DNA of 64,000 nt from Virgibacillus sp. NKC19-3. Lineage in GTDB: Bacteria; Bacillota; Bacilli; Bacillales; Amphibacillaceae. This document shows positions 55,295 to 64,000 of this stretch, one piece after another (the stretch's first letter is position 1; every line of letters begins with the position of its first letter). The stretch lies in assembly GCF_019837165.1 (NCBI RefSeq), contig NZ_JAGYHC010000001.1:2108001-2172000 (forward strand), given 5' to 3'. The position numbers were made by a program, and so were the translations under genes. Under the pieces are notes generated by a model. It searched no databases. It saw only the letters and a program-made list of their open reading frames with translations, and was not told the origin of the DNA.

Positions 55295-56020
55295 ATGTCA
55301 AACACAGAAGAAAGATTACAAAAAGTGATCGCACAAAGTGGTATTACGTCAAGAAGAAAAGCAGAGCAGCTCATTATGGAGGGGAAGGTAAAGGTTAATG
55401 AGCAAGTTATCATAGAATTAGGTACGAAAGTTTCACCAAGTGATAAGATTGAAGTAAATGGTGTACCCTTAGAAAAGGAAGCTCCTGTATACTATATGTT
55501 ATATAAACCTCGTGGGGTTATTTCAAGCGTTAAGGATGATAAAGGAAGAAAAGTGGTTACAGATCTACTAGAAGGAGTCACGGAACGTATCTTTCCAATT
55601 GGAAGACTAGATTATGAAACATCCGGAATTTTATTATTAACAAATGATGGCGAATTTGCTAATCTGTTAATGCACCCGAAATATGAAGTGGAAAAGGTAT
55701 ATGTGGCTAAAATAAAAGGAATACCAAATAAAATGGAATTAGGACAACTTCGAAAAGGGATTACAGACGAAAAAGACACCTTGAAGGCTAACCACTATAA
55801 CGTTTTATCAACCGATAAGAAAAAGAACACCATGATCCTGGAAATCACCTTGCATGAAGGGCAAAATAAACAGATCAGACGAATGATGGATCGTCTTGGG
55901 TATCCGGTAATGAAGTTAAAGCGGGAAAAATACGGAATGTTAACCTTAGATGGTCTTACACCTGGTAACTATAGGGCCTTAACACCGAAAGAAATTAAAC
56001 AAATGAAATACGGCAAATAA
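55295..56020 (+). CDS. rluB: 23S rRNA pseudouridine synthase RluB
   Basis: Converts a uridine of 23S rRNA helix 93 to pseudouridine. From ATG 55295, after GGTGG, it is 241 aa. An S4 domain covers residues 1-60 (SRRKAEQLIMEGKVKVN). The catalytic aspartate is in GRLDYETSGILLLTNDG, and HEGQNKQIRRMMDRLGYPV is the late family motif. It follows spmB and precedes the res operon, as in B. subtilis. Confidence 0.95.
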   Translation: MSNTEERLQKVIAQSGITSRRKAEQLIMEGKVKVNEQVIIELGTKVSPSDKIEVNGVPLEKEAPVYYMLYKPRGVISSVKDDKGRKVVTDLLEGVTERIFPIGRLDYETSGILLLTNDGEFANLLMHPKYEVEKVYVAKIKGIPNKMELGQLRKGITDEKDTLKANHYNVLSTDKKKNTMILEITLHEGQNKQIRRMMDRLGYPVMKLKREKYGMLTLDGLTPGNYRALTPKEIKQMKYGK

Positions 56021-56059
56021 AATTGTTAAATAATCGACAAATTTATCATTGCACACACA

Positions 56060-56068
56060 TGCTATAAT
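56060..56068 (+). promoter_or_regulatory. Extended -10 promoter of resA
   Basis: TGC followed by consensus TATAAT at 56063-56068; no clear -35 at 17 bp. The leader to the GTG would be about 10 nt. Confidence 0.45.
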
Positions 56069-56084
56069 GAGCGGGGTGGTCTAA

Positions 56085-56660
56085 GTGAGTTTAAACCAAG
56101 TCAAGAAAAAGAAAAAAGGCAAAAAAAGAAATCGGTTAATATTTAGATCGGCTGTTCTTGCAATTTTATTGATAGCAGTAATTTTTGCATTGGTTAATAA
56201 CTTCCAGCAAGATAATACCATCTACAGTGCGGGGGATAAGGCACCTGATTTCCAGCTACAGCAAATTAGCGATAATAATGAACTGGAATCAATCCAACTA
56301 AGTGATCTGGAAGGAAAAGGTGTTATGCTTAATTTTTGGGGTACCTGGTGTGAACCTTGTGAGGATGAAATGCCATATATGGAGGAATTATACCCCGAAT
56401 ATAAAGATAAAGGGGTTGAAATCGTTGCAGTAAGTTTAGATGCAACAACATTAGTTGTTGACCGATTTATTGATAAACATGATCTTACTTTTCCAATTCC
56501 ACATGATACGAATGGGGAAGTAATGGATTTATACAAAGTGGGACCTATTCCAAGCACTTTTTTCATTAATCCGGATGGAGAAATTGAGGAAGTAGTAAAT
56601 GGTGCCTTAACACTGGATAAGCTAGAGGGGCATCTGCAGGATATTCAACCTGAATTATAA
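56085..56660 (+). CDS. resA: Thiol-disulfide oxidoreductase ResA
   Basis: Membrane-anchored, extracytoplasmic thioredoxin that reduces the haem-binding cysteines of apocytochrome c. The protein is 191 aa. A basic N-terminus (KKKKKGKKRNR) and one anchor helix (about 19-38) are followed by the thioredoxin domain with C89-E-P-C92 in FWGTWCEPCEDE and the cis-proline in GPIPSTFFI. The CEPC sequence is the usual ResA active site. The GTG start follows GGGGTGG. First gene of resABC. Confidence 0.94.
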   Translation: MSLNQVKKKKKGKKRNRLIFRSAVLAILLIAVIFALVNNFQQDNTIYSAGDKAPDFQLQQISDNNELESIQLSDLEGKGVMLNFWGTWCEPCEDEMPYMEELYPEYKDKGVEIVAVSLDATTLVVDRFIDKHDLTFPIPHDTNGEVMDLYKVGPIPSTFFINPDGEIEEVVNGALTLDKLEGHLQDIQPEL

Positions 56661-56698
56661 GCGTAAACACGCAGTAATAGTCATTGTGAGGGATTTGA

Positions 56699-58342
56699 AT
56701 GAAAGAAATAAAATGTGAGTGCGGGCATGTTAATCCGGAGGGAACGGTTCTCTGTGAGGCTTGTGGAAAACCGATAGAAGGAAATCAGCATATTGATGGA
56801 AACGAAGGAAAAAAACTCTTAAATATGCGCTATGATGGAAGTGCGCGTAGATCACAAACTTACAATAAATCGATCATTGATAAAATTTGGAGCTTTTTCT
56901 CCTCGGTAAAAGTTGGTGTGTGGTTGATTGTTATCACATTACTGGCTTCTGCCGTTGGTTCTATCTTGCCACAGGAAATGTATATACCTGAAGATGCACC
57001 AACTCGAGATCCGGAAATCTTTTATGAAGATAGGTATGGTCTGTTCGGTCTCATCTTTTATCAATTGGGCTTCCATAATTTGTACAGCTCATGGTGGTAC
57101 ATCATACTGATAGCACTCATTGGTGTTTCCCTGGTTATTTGTAGTCTTGACCGGTTTGTTCCGCTGTATAAAGCATTGAAAAATCAAAAAGCGAAGCGAC
57201 ATGAAACGTTTTTAAATCGACAGCGTTTGTATAGTGAAACAGAAACAGTGACCGATGAGGAGATCCAGCAGGTAAAGGAGAATTTAAAGAAACAGCGTTA
57301 TCATGTGAGGGATGAAAATGGACATATCCTCGCTGAAAAAGGCAGATTTTCCAGATGGGGCCCATATGTCAATCATATTGGATTGATTATCATCTTACTT
57401 GCGGCGATATTGCGTTCTACCTCCGTTTTATATATGGATGAATACATATGGATAAGAGAAGGGGAAGAAGCCGTTATTCCTGGTACGGAGGGAGAGTACT
57501 ATATCGAAAATGAGGAATTCATTTTCGAAACACATGATGAAAATGATGAACGGTTCAGTGAAGCCATCGAGCAAGAGGGTGGCATGGTAGCAAGTAATTA
57601 TCAAACCAATGTTGTTATTTCCGAAGCAGCGGAAGGATCTGTTCCCGGAGCAGATCCTGAACTTGAGCCAATAATCGAAGATGAAATTCGACTGAATCAC
57701 CCTGTTAAATTTGATGGATATACATTATATCAAGCGGGATACCAGTTAAATGAATTTACCAGTATGTCGTTTAACATTCATGAAACAGATGATGAAAATG
57801 AAGAGGCTCTAGACACATTTACCATTGATTTAACATCTCCGGAAATGGCATATGATTTAGAAAACGGGTTTCATGTAGAGATAGGCCAATATTATCCGGA
57901 TTATTATTTGGACGATAATGGAGAACCAGCTTCCGAAACCAATTATCCAAGAAATCCGGCATTTGTCTTATACGTTACCCCACCTGATAGCGATAATACA
58001 GAGGTGAGCTTTTTAGGAATCGGTAGAAATATTGATGCCACCGGAGAAAACCAATATAACGTAAGTATCCAAGACTTTGATATGCATGATGTAAGTGGAA
58101 TAACCGTTCGTCGTGATTATACATTACCATTTTTCGGCTTAGGTGCAGCCATTTTCATGATCGGGGTCATTCAGGGAATGTACTGGTACCATAGAAGAAT
58201 TTGGATTCATCCAAAAGGCGATGGTCTATTATTGGCTGCTCATACGAATAAAAACTGGTTTGGTATACAAAAAGATATCGAAAAGGCAATTGAAGATACG
58301 AACATTAACATGGTAGATGATCAGAAGGAATTAGATGAATAG
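56699..58342 (+). CDS. resB: Cytochrome c biogenesis protein ResB
   Basis: With ResC forms the system II haem transport and ligation complex. The protein is 547 aa. An N-terminal zinc-ribbon-like head (CECGHVNPEGTVLCEACG) is followed by membrane helices at about 72-92, 138-160 and 225-245, a large outside domain, and a final helix at about 480-500. The outside domain is strongly acidic, fitting a salt-adapted organism. GAGGG precedes the ATG. Confidence 0.94.
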   Translation: MKEIKCECGHVNPEGTVLCEACGKPIEGNQHIDGNEGKKLLNMRYDGSARRSQTYNKSIIDKIWSFFSSVKVGVWLIVITLLASAVGSILPQEMYIPEDAPTRDPEIFYEDRYGLFGLIFYQLGFHNLYSSWWYIILIALIGVSLVICSLDRFVPLYKALKNQKAKRHETFLNRQRLYSETETVTDEEIQQVKENLKKQRYHVRDENGHILAEKGRFSRWGPYVNHIGLIIILLAAILRSTSVLYMDEYIWIREGEEAVIPGTEGEYYIENEEFIFETHDENDERFSEAIEQEGGMVASNYQTNVVISEAAEGSVPGADPELEPIIEDEIRLNHPVKFDGYTLYQAGYQLNEFTSMSFNIHETDDENEEALDTFTIDLTSPEMAYDLENGFHVEIGQYYPDYYLDDNGEPASETNYPRNPAFVLYVTPPDSDNTEVSFLGIGRNIDATGENQYNVSIQDFDMHDVSGITVRRDYTLPFFGLGAAIFMIGVIQGMYWYHRRIWIHPKGDGLLLAAHTNKNWFGIQKDIEKAIEDTNINMVDDQKELDE

Positions 58343-58363
58343 GATAAGGAGGGCGACTAGCGA

Positions 58364-59560
58364 ATGAGTAGTTTAGTAAGCATAAGTAGTACATTACTTT
58401 ATACAGCTTTTGTACTTTACTTAATCGCGACATTTTTCTTTGGCGCAAGCATAAGAGATAAGCGTACAACGAAAAAAAGTAGAACAAAAACAGCAAGTAA
58501 AATTGGGATTACACTAACCATCATTGGTTTTATGGCACAACTTGGTTATTTGATCACCAGGTGGATAGCTAGTGGACATGCTCCGGTAAGTAATTTATTT
58601 GAATTTATGACATTCTTTGGTATGTGTATGGTTTTGGCGTTTATCATCCTTTACTTTATTTACAACCTCAATGTCCTGGGACTGTTTGCACTACCTGTAG
58701 CAATGATTATGATTGCTTATGCCAGCATGTTTCCAACTGAGATATCTCCATTGGTACCATCTTTGCAAAGCCACTGGTTGTACATACATGTGACAACCGT
58801 TTCTTTGGCACAAGGAATACTTGCTATTAGTTTTATTGCCGGGTTGATTTATTTGATCAGACAAATCGATCAATCTGTTAGAAGCAAACGGACAACGTGG
58901 TTAGAGATTGTTTTATATTCGCTGTTCCTGTTTGTTGGCTTTGTTGTGATTACAACAGCCTTTAACTTAGCAGATTATCATGCAACATTTGAGTATACAG
59001 AACAAAATACAAGGGTTACAACAGATTATCACCTACCAGCAATTGCAGGACCTAACGAAGGAACGTTAGTAACAGAAGGTGTGATGCAACCATGGTTTGA
59101 ATCACCTGAATGGATGCATGGTCAAGACGCCGGCAGGAAATTTAATACAGTGGTATGGTCATTCATTACTGGATCTATGATATATATCCTAGTCCGTTTA
59201 GTGATAAGAAAAAGAGTTGGGGCAGCTATTCAACCCATTCTTAAAAACACCAAACCGGATCTTTTGGATGAAATTAATTATCGTGCCGTAGCAATAGGCT
59301 TCCCGGTATTTACACTTGGCGGTTTAATATTTGCTGCAATATGGGCACAAATTGCCTGGGACCGTTTCTGGGGATGGGATCCTAAAGAGGTTTGGGCATT
59401 AATAACATGGTTTTTCTATGCTGCATACTTGCATTTACGACTTTCAAGAGGGTGGCATGGCGAGAAATCTGCTTGGCTGGCTGTCGTCGGGTTTGCCATC
59501 ATTATGTTTAATCTGATTGCCGTAAATCTGGTCTTGGCCGGTTTACATTCCTATGCTTAG
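58364..59560 (+). CDS. resC: Cytochrome c biogenesis protein ResC (CcsA family)
   Basis: Haem handling partner of ResB. The protein is 398 aa with about eight membrane segments. The tryptophan-rich haem motif is [17 protein letters not shown] (about 338-354). Conserved histidines occur in [14 protein letters not shown] and [15 protein letters not shown] precedes the ATG. It ends the resABC unit with a terminator before resD. Confidence 0.94.
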   Translation: MSSLVSISSTLLYTAFVLYLIATFFFGASIRDKRTTKKSRTKTASKIGITLTIIGFMAQLGYLITRWIASGHAPVSNLFEFMTFFGMCMVLAFIILYFIYNLNVLGLFALPVAMIMIAYASMFPTEISPLVPSLQSHWLYIHVTTVSLAQGILAISFIAGLIYLIRQIDQSVRSKRTTWLEIVLYSLFLFVGFVVITTAFNLADYHATFEYTEQNTRVTTDYHLPAIAGPNEGTLVTEGVMQPWFESPEWMHGQDAGRKFNTVVWSFITGSMIYILVRLVIRKRVGAAIQPILKNTKPDLLDEINYRAVAIGFPVFTLGGLIFAAIWAQIAWDRFWGWDPKEVWALITWFFYAAYLHLRLSRGWHGEKSAWLAVVGFAIIMFNLIAVNLVLAGLHSYA

Positions 59561-59568
59561 ATATGTTC

Positions 59569-59611
59569 AAGCAAGGTGTCATTATAAAAAGCGATGATAC
59601 CTTGCTTTTTT
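59569..59611 (+). terminator. Intrinsic terminator after resC
   Basis: AAGCAAGGTGTCAT pairs with ATGATACCTTGCTT (one G-U) followed by a T run. In B. subtilis part of the transcription continues into resDE. Confidence 0.8.
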
Positions 59612-59672
59612 CTTATACTTTTAACTAGTCATGGTTTATACTTTAAATAAGGTCGAATAAGGGGGAATTTTC

Positions 59673-60389
59673 ATGGACATAGCTAGTAAAATATTAGTAG
59701 TAGACGATGAAGAACGAATTCGTCGATTAATCCGTATGTATTTAGAAAGAGATGACTATGAAATTGATGAAGCAGAAAATGGGAAAGATGCTTTACAAAA
59801 AGCACTTAAAAATGATTATGATGTTATTTTATTAGATATTATGATGCCAGAGATGGATGGAATCGAAGTTTGCCGTGAACTAAGAAAAGAAAAGGAAACT
59901 CCGGTAATTATGCTGACAGCCAAAGGGGAAGAGAGCAATCGGGTACAGGGGTTTGAAACGGGGGCTGATGATTATATTGTAAAGCCATTTAGTCCCAGAG
60001 AAGTTGTCTTACGTGTTAAGGCTTTGCTACGAAGAGTATCGTCTTCCTCTTTTAAAGATGTAGATGTAGAGGCAAGAGATATTCTTGTTTTTCCGCATTT
60101 AACGATAGATCATGATGCACATCGGGTAACGGCAGATGGTATGGAAGTTGCTTTAACACCAAAAGAATATGAATTGCTTTGTTTTCTAGCGCAATCACCA
60201 GATAAAGTATTTCACCGTGAGCAATTGTTAAAAGAAGTTTGGCAGTATGAGTTTTTCGGTGATTTACGTACCGTCGATACACATGTAAAGCGACTACGGG
60301 AAAAATTAAACAATATTTCCGAAGAAGCTGCAAAGATGATTGTAACTGTATGGGGTGTTGGATATAAATTTGAGGTAGATGAAGAATAA
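59673..60389 (+). CDS. resD: Response regulator ResD
   Basis: OmpR-family regulator of aerobic and anaerobic respiration. The protein is 238 aa. The receiver domain has the acidic pair D11-D12, phospho-acceptor D55 (ILLDIMMPE) and K in YIVKPFSP. The C-terminal winged helix (about 135-235) ends with the usual VWGVGYKFE. GGGGG precedes the ATG. Its stop overlaps the resE start (TAATG). Confidence 0.95.
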   Translation: MDIASKILVVDDEERIRRLIRMYLERDDYEIDEAENGKDALQKALKNDYDVILLDIMMPEMDGIEVCRELRKEKETPVIMLTAKGEESNRVQGFETGADDYIVKPFSPREVVLRVKALLRRVSSSSFKDVDVEARDILVFPHLTIDHDAHRVTADGMEVALTPKEYELLCFLAQSPDKVFHREQLLKEVWQYEFFGDLRTVDTHVKRLREKLNNISEEAAKMIVTVWGVGYKFEVDEE

Positions 60390-62152
60390 TGTTCTGGCGC
60401 AGTGTAGTTGGCAAACTGGCATTAACCATCCTATTGCTGGTTTCCTTCGTCTTACTTATATTGACCATTTTATTATTGGAGTTTTTTGAGGAATTTCATA
60501 TTGATGAGGCAGAAAAAGAAATGATGCAAACAGCAACTAGAGTTGCCGAGTTAGTGGAACAACAACCGAATCGATCAACAGCCCTTGAAACAACGGAACG
60601 TATTCAAGATCCGGACAGCCGTATTGCAATCATGTTTGATGAAGAAGACATTTGGGTTTCCGATAGTGCTAATGAAAATTTGACAGAGTTTCAAGCGGAT
60701 TGGATAGAAAAGGAAACTGGCTTAACCGATGTATTAACGAATGATGAACGCATAAGGAAACAAATCGTTTTACCAGGCACCGAGATTGAAGCAATGATTG
60801 TTGGGGCGCCAACATTTACGAATGATGGTGCAGTATTTGTATATCAATCGCTGGATGTTATTGAACAAACAAAAGCAGAAACGACCAAGATTATATTTTT
60901 GGCAGCCGGAATTGCCATTATCTTGACAATATTTTTTGCCTTTTTCCTATCAACACGAATAACATCCCCTCTAATCAAAATGCGAGAGGCCGTTTCTGAT
61001 TTAACTAGAGGAGAATTTAATACGAAGGTTCCTGTTTTATCCCATGATGAAATCGGGGAATTGGCTGTGGCATTTAATCGAATGGGAAGACAGCTTAAAT
61101 TTCATATTAATGCGCTCCATCAGGAAAAAGAACAGCTTTCCAGTATCGTCAGTTCGATGGCAGATGGCGTTGTGACCTTAAATAGAAATGGGGATATGGT
61201 TGTCACTAACCCTCCTGCAGAAAAATTCATTGAAGACTGGAATTTTGAACATAATATTGAAATGACTGAAGATAATCGTCCATTGCCAGCTGAACTAAAT
61301 CAAGTATTACAAAAGGTGATTGACGGAGAGTCGGAAGCTTTACATGAGATAAGTATACAGGGGCGAAATTATGTGATGTTGATGACACCACTATATGATC
61401 AATCTCATGTACGCGGGGCAGTAGCTGTAATCCGTGATATGACAGAAGAAAGACGCTTGGATAAATTTCGTAAAGACTTTATAGCAAATGTGTCGCATGA
61501 GTTACGTACACCCATCTCCATGCTTCAAGGATACAGTGAAGCAATTGTTGATGATGTTGCGGAGAGCCAATCAGAAAAAAATGAACTCGCAAAAATCATT
61601 CATGAAGAGTCTCTTCGAATGGGGCGACTGGTTAATGAATTACTGGATCTGGCACGTATGGAAGCCGGCAATATCCAGCTGAACATGGAAACTGTAGATA
61701 TAGAAGCGTATGTCGACCGAGTCATGAAGAAATTTAATGGATTAGCAACTGACAATCAAATCGAATTTTCACTGCATAAAAATATAACTGAATCATTCGT
61801 AACCATTGATCCGGATAGGCTAGAGCAAGTTTTCACAAATTTGGTCGATAATGCAATTCGACATACGAGTGAATGTGGATTTGTTAAGGTATATATTGAA
61901 TCTAATTCGAGTGAATTTCATGTGTTTATTGAAGATAATGGGAGTGGAATTCCTGAAGAAGATTTACCATTTGTGTTTGAACGTTTTTATAAAGCGGATA
62001 AATCCAGAACAAAGAATAATTCCAAAAAAGGCACAGGACTAGGATTAGCAATTGCGAAAAATATTATCGATGCACATCATGGTATTATTACTGTAAACAG
62101 TAAAGTGGATCAAGGAACAACCTTTAGCTTTAAAATCCCACAAACAAAATAA
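60389..62152 (+). CDS. resE: Sensor histidine kinase ResE
   Basis: Membrane kinase partner of ResD, responding to oxygen limitation and nitric oxide. The protein is 587 aa. Two membrane helices (about 8-30 and 168-190) flank an outside sensing domain. HAMP (about 190-245), PAS (about 250-355), HisKA with H370 in VSHELRTP, and HATPase with NLVDNAIRH, EDNGSGIPEED and GTGLGLAI follow. It overlaps resD by one base. Confidence 0.95.
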   Translation: MFWRSVVGKLALTILLLVSFVLLILTILLLEFFEEFHIDEAEKEMMQTATRVAELVEQQPNRSTALETTERIQDPDSRIAIMFDEEDIWVSDSANENLTEFQADWIEKETGLTDVLTNDERIRKQIVLPGTEIEAMIVGAPTFTNDGAVFVYQSLDVIEQTKAETTKIIFLAAGIAIILTIFFAFFLSTRITSPLIKMREAVSDLTRGEFNTKVPVLSHDEIGELAVAFNRMGRQLKFHINALHQEKEQLSSIVSSMADGVVTLNRNGDMVVTNPPAEKFIEDWNFEHNIEMTEDNRPLPAELNQVLQKVIDGESEALHEISIQGRNYVMLMTPLYDQSHVRGAVAVIRDMTEERRLDKFRKDFIANVSHELRTPISMLQGYSEAIVDDVAESQSEKNELAKIIHEESLRMGRLVNELLDLARMEAGNIQLNMETVDIEAYVDRVMKKFNGLATDNQIEFSLHKNITESFVTIDPDRLEQVFTNLVDNAIRHTSECGFVKVYIESNSSEFHVFIEDNGSGIPEEDLPFVFERFYKADKSRTKNNSKKGTGLGLAIAKNIIDAHHGIITVNSKVDQGTTFSFKIPQTK

Positions 62153-62182
62153 CAGATGATATTAAAGTGTACGGTAATAACT

Positions 62183-62212
62183 AATACCAGCTGAATTCCA
62201 GTTGGTATTTTT
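62183..62212 (+). terminator. Intrinsic terminator after resE
   Basis: AATACCAGCTG pairs with CAGTTGGTATT (one G-U), followed by TTTTCTTG. Confidence 0.75.
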
Positions 62213-62275
62213 CTTGTTTTATACTATAGTAGAGGTAATATCACGATAGGATTTTTAAGGGGGAGCTGAGGACCA

Positions 62276-63340
62276 TTGTTATTCGAAGGGATCATTCTAT
62301 TATGTTTTCTGCGAATGAATGCAGAACGAACAGAGATGGCCATTTATCATTTATTAAGAGCTAAAAAATCCATTCAAACCGTTCAGGATGCGCATCTCTA
62401 TAACCTTGAGCAATTCTACGGTGTATATCATCATTTAAATCAAGTTCAATTTGAATATAAATTACATGAATTGGTACGTAGTGGGTTGCTTCAGGAGAGT
62501 TCCTCTCAAAAGTCTGAGACTATTTACATGCCTACCAAAACAGGAGTAGAATGGATCAATAAACATCGAAAAAATCTCCCGTTCGATTATTACAATGGGT
62601 TGAAGTTTCATGATAGTGCGAATGTTTTTTTGGAACGTTTAACATTACTGATACAAACATTAACCAATAGTAAAATGAACTACTTTTCCTTTATTCCTGT
62701 CATTGATAAGTTACCGATTGAAAATTGGGTGAGATCTTTTTACAAAAAAATGAAACCCCATGAAACGAAATTATTACCGGCAATTCATGATGAATTATCG
62801 AACCTTCTACATTATTTTTCGGATCATGAAGCAGGAATGTTTGTGGATCGATTAACCGGTTTTAAAAACTATGGCATGAGCGTGAATCAACTTGCGGATA
62901 AGTATGAGATGACACCTGATGATGTAATACTATGGTCTACAGCAATAAAGCATCGCATGTTAAACCTAGTGGAAAAGGAACAAGCGCATTATCCATTTCT
63001 GTGTATGTTAACAAATGATTTGTTACAGCAAACGTCTATGACAGCTTCTGCACGTACGACCTATGAATTGTTACAAAAAAAATATTCGATTGATAACATA
63101 TCTAAAATAAGACAGTTAAAGCCAAACACCATTTATGATCATATTGTGGAGATCGCTTTATATAGGACAGATTTTCCAATAAACGATTATGTGAATGAGG
63201 AAAGCCAGCAGGATATTATAAATGTCTTTAACAACATAAAATCGACGAAATTAAAAAATATAAAACAGCAGCTTAATACTGACATCAGTTATTTTCAAAT
63301 ACGTTTGGTATTGGCCAGGACCAAAGACTTGCTGAAATGA
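62276..63340 (+). CDS. ypbB: Helix-turn-helix protein YpbB
   Basis: A 354-aa protein encoded just upstream of recQ in many Bacillales. Its C-terminal part (about 255-350) fits the HTH_40 helicase-associated domain, and the body has a second helical segment with MSVNQLADKYEMTPDDVILW resembling a helix-turn-helix. The TTG start follows TGAGG; an in-frame ATG at 62315 would lose the conserved opening LLFEG-type residues. A role with RecQ is suggested by the pairing (14 nt apart) but the function is not known. Confidence 0.85.
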   Translation: MLFEGIILLCFLRMNAERTEMAIYHLLRAKKSIQTVQDAHLYNLEQFYGVYHHLNQVQFEYKLHELVRSGLLQESSSQKSETIYMPTKTGVEWINKHRKNLPFDYYNGLKFHDSANVFLERLTLLIQTLTNSKMNYFSFIPVIDKLPIENWVRSFYKKMKPHETKLLPAIHDELSNLLHYFSDHEAGMFVDRLTGFKNYGMSVNQLADKYEMTPDDVILWSTAIKHRMLNLVEKEQAHYPFLCMLTNDLLQQTSMTASARTTYELLQKKYSIDNISKIRQLKPNTIYDHIVEIALYRTDFPINDYVNEESQQDIINVFNNIKSTKLKNIKQQLNTDISYFQIRLVLARTKDLLK

Positions 63341-63354
63341 GGTGTACGTATAAA

Positions 63355-64000
63355 ATGAATTCCCAGATGATGCTGGAGGACAGCTTAAGAACCCATTTTA
63401 ATTATACAGCTTTTCGTTTGGGACAAAAAGAAATTATAGAAGATATTATGAGTGGGAAAGATGTACTTGGAGTACTCCCCACTGGTTCCGGTAAATCGAT
63501 TTGCTACCAATTGCCGGCCGCATTGTTAGACTATGGGACAGTGATTGTTGTGTCACCATTAATTTCTTTAATGGTAGATCAAGTAAAGCAATTAAAAGCT
63601 ATGAATTTCAAAAAGGTTATTGCCATAAATAGTTTTATGGCTTCAATAGAAAGAAAACGTGCATATGATCACTTACATACGTATAAGTTAATCTATATTT
63701 CTCCTGAATTATTACAAAAAAATGAGATCATGGAGTATTTGCGAAAATTAAAGATACGTTTATTCGTAATCGATGAAGCGCATTGCATATCTCAATGGGG
63801 GCATGAATTTCGACCGGATTATCTAAAGCTTGCTTCCATTATACAATCACTTGATAATCCTCCTTTATTAGCACTAAGCGCAACGGCAACACCAGAAGTT
63901 CAACAGGATATTATAACTGCTTTAAAAGTCCCGAACATTACAAAACATATATATCCAATGGACAGAGATAATATTGCCTTTGCTGTAGAGCAAGTTACTG
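63355..64000 (+). CDS. recQ: RecQ-family ATP-dependent DNA helicase, 5' part
   Basis: 3'-5' DNA helicase used in recombination and repair. The first 215 codons are present and the gene runs off the window. Helicase motifs visible are motif 0 (FRLGQKEII), Walker A LPTGSGKS (about residues 41-48), motif Ia VVSPLISLM, the DEAH box in VIDEAHCISQWGHEFRP, and motif III LSATATP. The last part of RecA domain 1 and everything after it are missing. The ATG at 63355 is preceded by GAGGTG at a long distance. Confidence 0.93.
   Translation, partial: MNSQMMLEDSLRTHFNYTAFRLGQKEIIEDIMSGKDVLGVLPTGSGKSICYQLPAALLDYGTVIVVSPLISLMVDQVKQLKAMNFKKVIAINSFMASIERKRAYDHLHTYKLIYISPELLQKNEIMEYLRKLKIRLFVIDEAHCISQWGHEFRPDYLKLASIIQSLDNPPLLALSATATPEVQQDIITALKVPNITKHIYPMDRDNIAFAVEQVT

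Overview
The window is chromosomal DNA from a low-GC, endospore-forming member of the Bacillaceae. Gene order and protein types point to the halophilic or alkaliphilic Oceanobacillus/Virgibacillus/Lentibacillus side of the family. The evidence is a dense set of sporulation genes (spoIVB, spo0A, spoIIM, spoIIA operon, spoVA genes, dacF, dacB, spmAB), Bacillus-type gene order, strong AGGAGG-type ribosome sites, and an OLE RNA, which is known mainly from extremophilic Firmicutes. That placement is an inference; no rRNA or tRNA gene is present to confirm it.

Layout. 1-7 kb: end of folD, then xseA-xseB-ispA, the OLE RNA with its membrane partner gene oapA, then tlyA-ahrC-recN. 7-10 kb: spoIVB, spo0A and a dispersed repeat. 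10-22 kb: an aspartokinase and yqzF (minus strand), bkdR, then the complete sigma-54-type branched-chain keto acid operon ptb-bcd-buk-lpdV-bkdAA-bkdAB-bkdB, followed by the bacilliredoxin gene brxB. 22-32 kb: housekeeping genes on both strands (ArAE-type membrane protein, Prli42, M20 peptidase, DinB, aldehyde dehydrogenase, RNase Z, GDPD, SDR, AKR). 32-41 kb: nudF, a LysM-3D cell wall protein, an EndoQ-like nuclease, spoIIM, fur, yqzK, xerD, and the nucleoside catabolic genes deoB-punA-pdp. 41-49 kb: dacF, spoIIAA-AB-sigF, a shortened spoVA cluster (AA-AB-AF), lysA and ppiB. 49-56 kb: a small M50 protease, ribT without the rib operon, yjcZ, scpA-scpB, an extended superoxide dismutase, dacB-spmA-spmB and rluB. 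56-64 kb: resABC-resDE, ypbB and the 5' part of recQ.

The most notable element is the 600-nt OLE RNA at about 2697-3296. It is followed directly by oapA, but the dxs gene that normally completes this isoprenoid cluster is absent. Three other clusters are also contracted relative to Bacillus subtilis: ribDEAH is gone and leaves ribT, spoVAC-AD-AE are missing, and no ferredoxin gene lies between resE and ypbB.

Four genes (xseA, xseB, buk and an aldehyde dehydrogenase) each carry one single-base deletion, each at or next to a homopolymer. Restoring one base gives the normal family length in every case, so these may be assembly errors rather than real mutations. Regulatory sites that can be read directly include a sigma-54 promoter before ptb, a sigma-H promoter and a 0A box before spo0A, a sigma-E promoter before dacB, a consensus sigma-A promoter before fur, and many intrinsic terminators.
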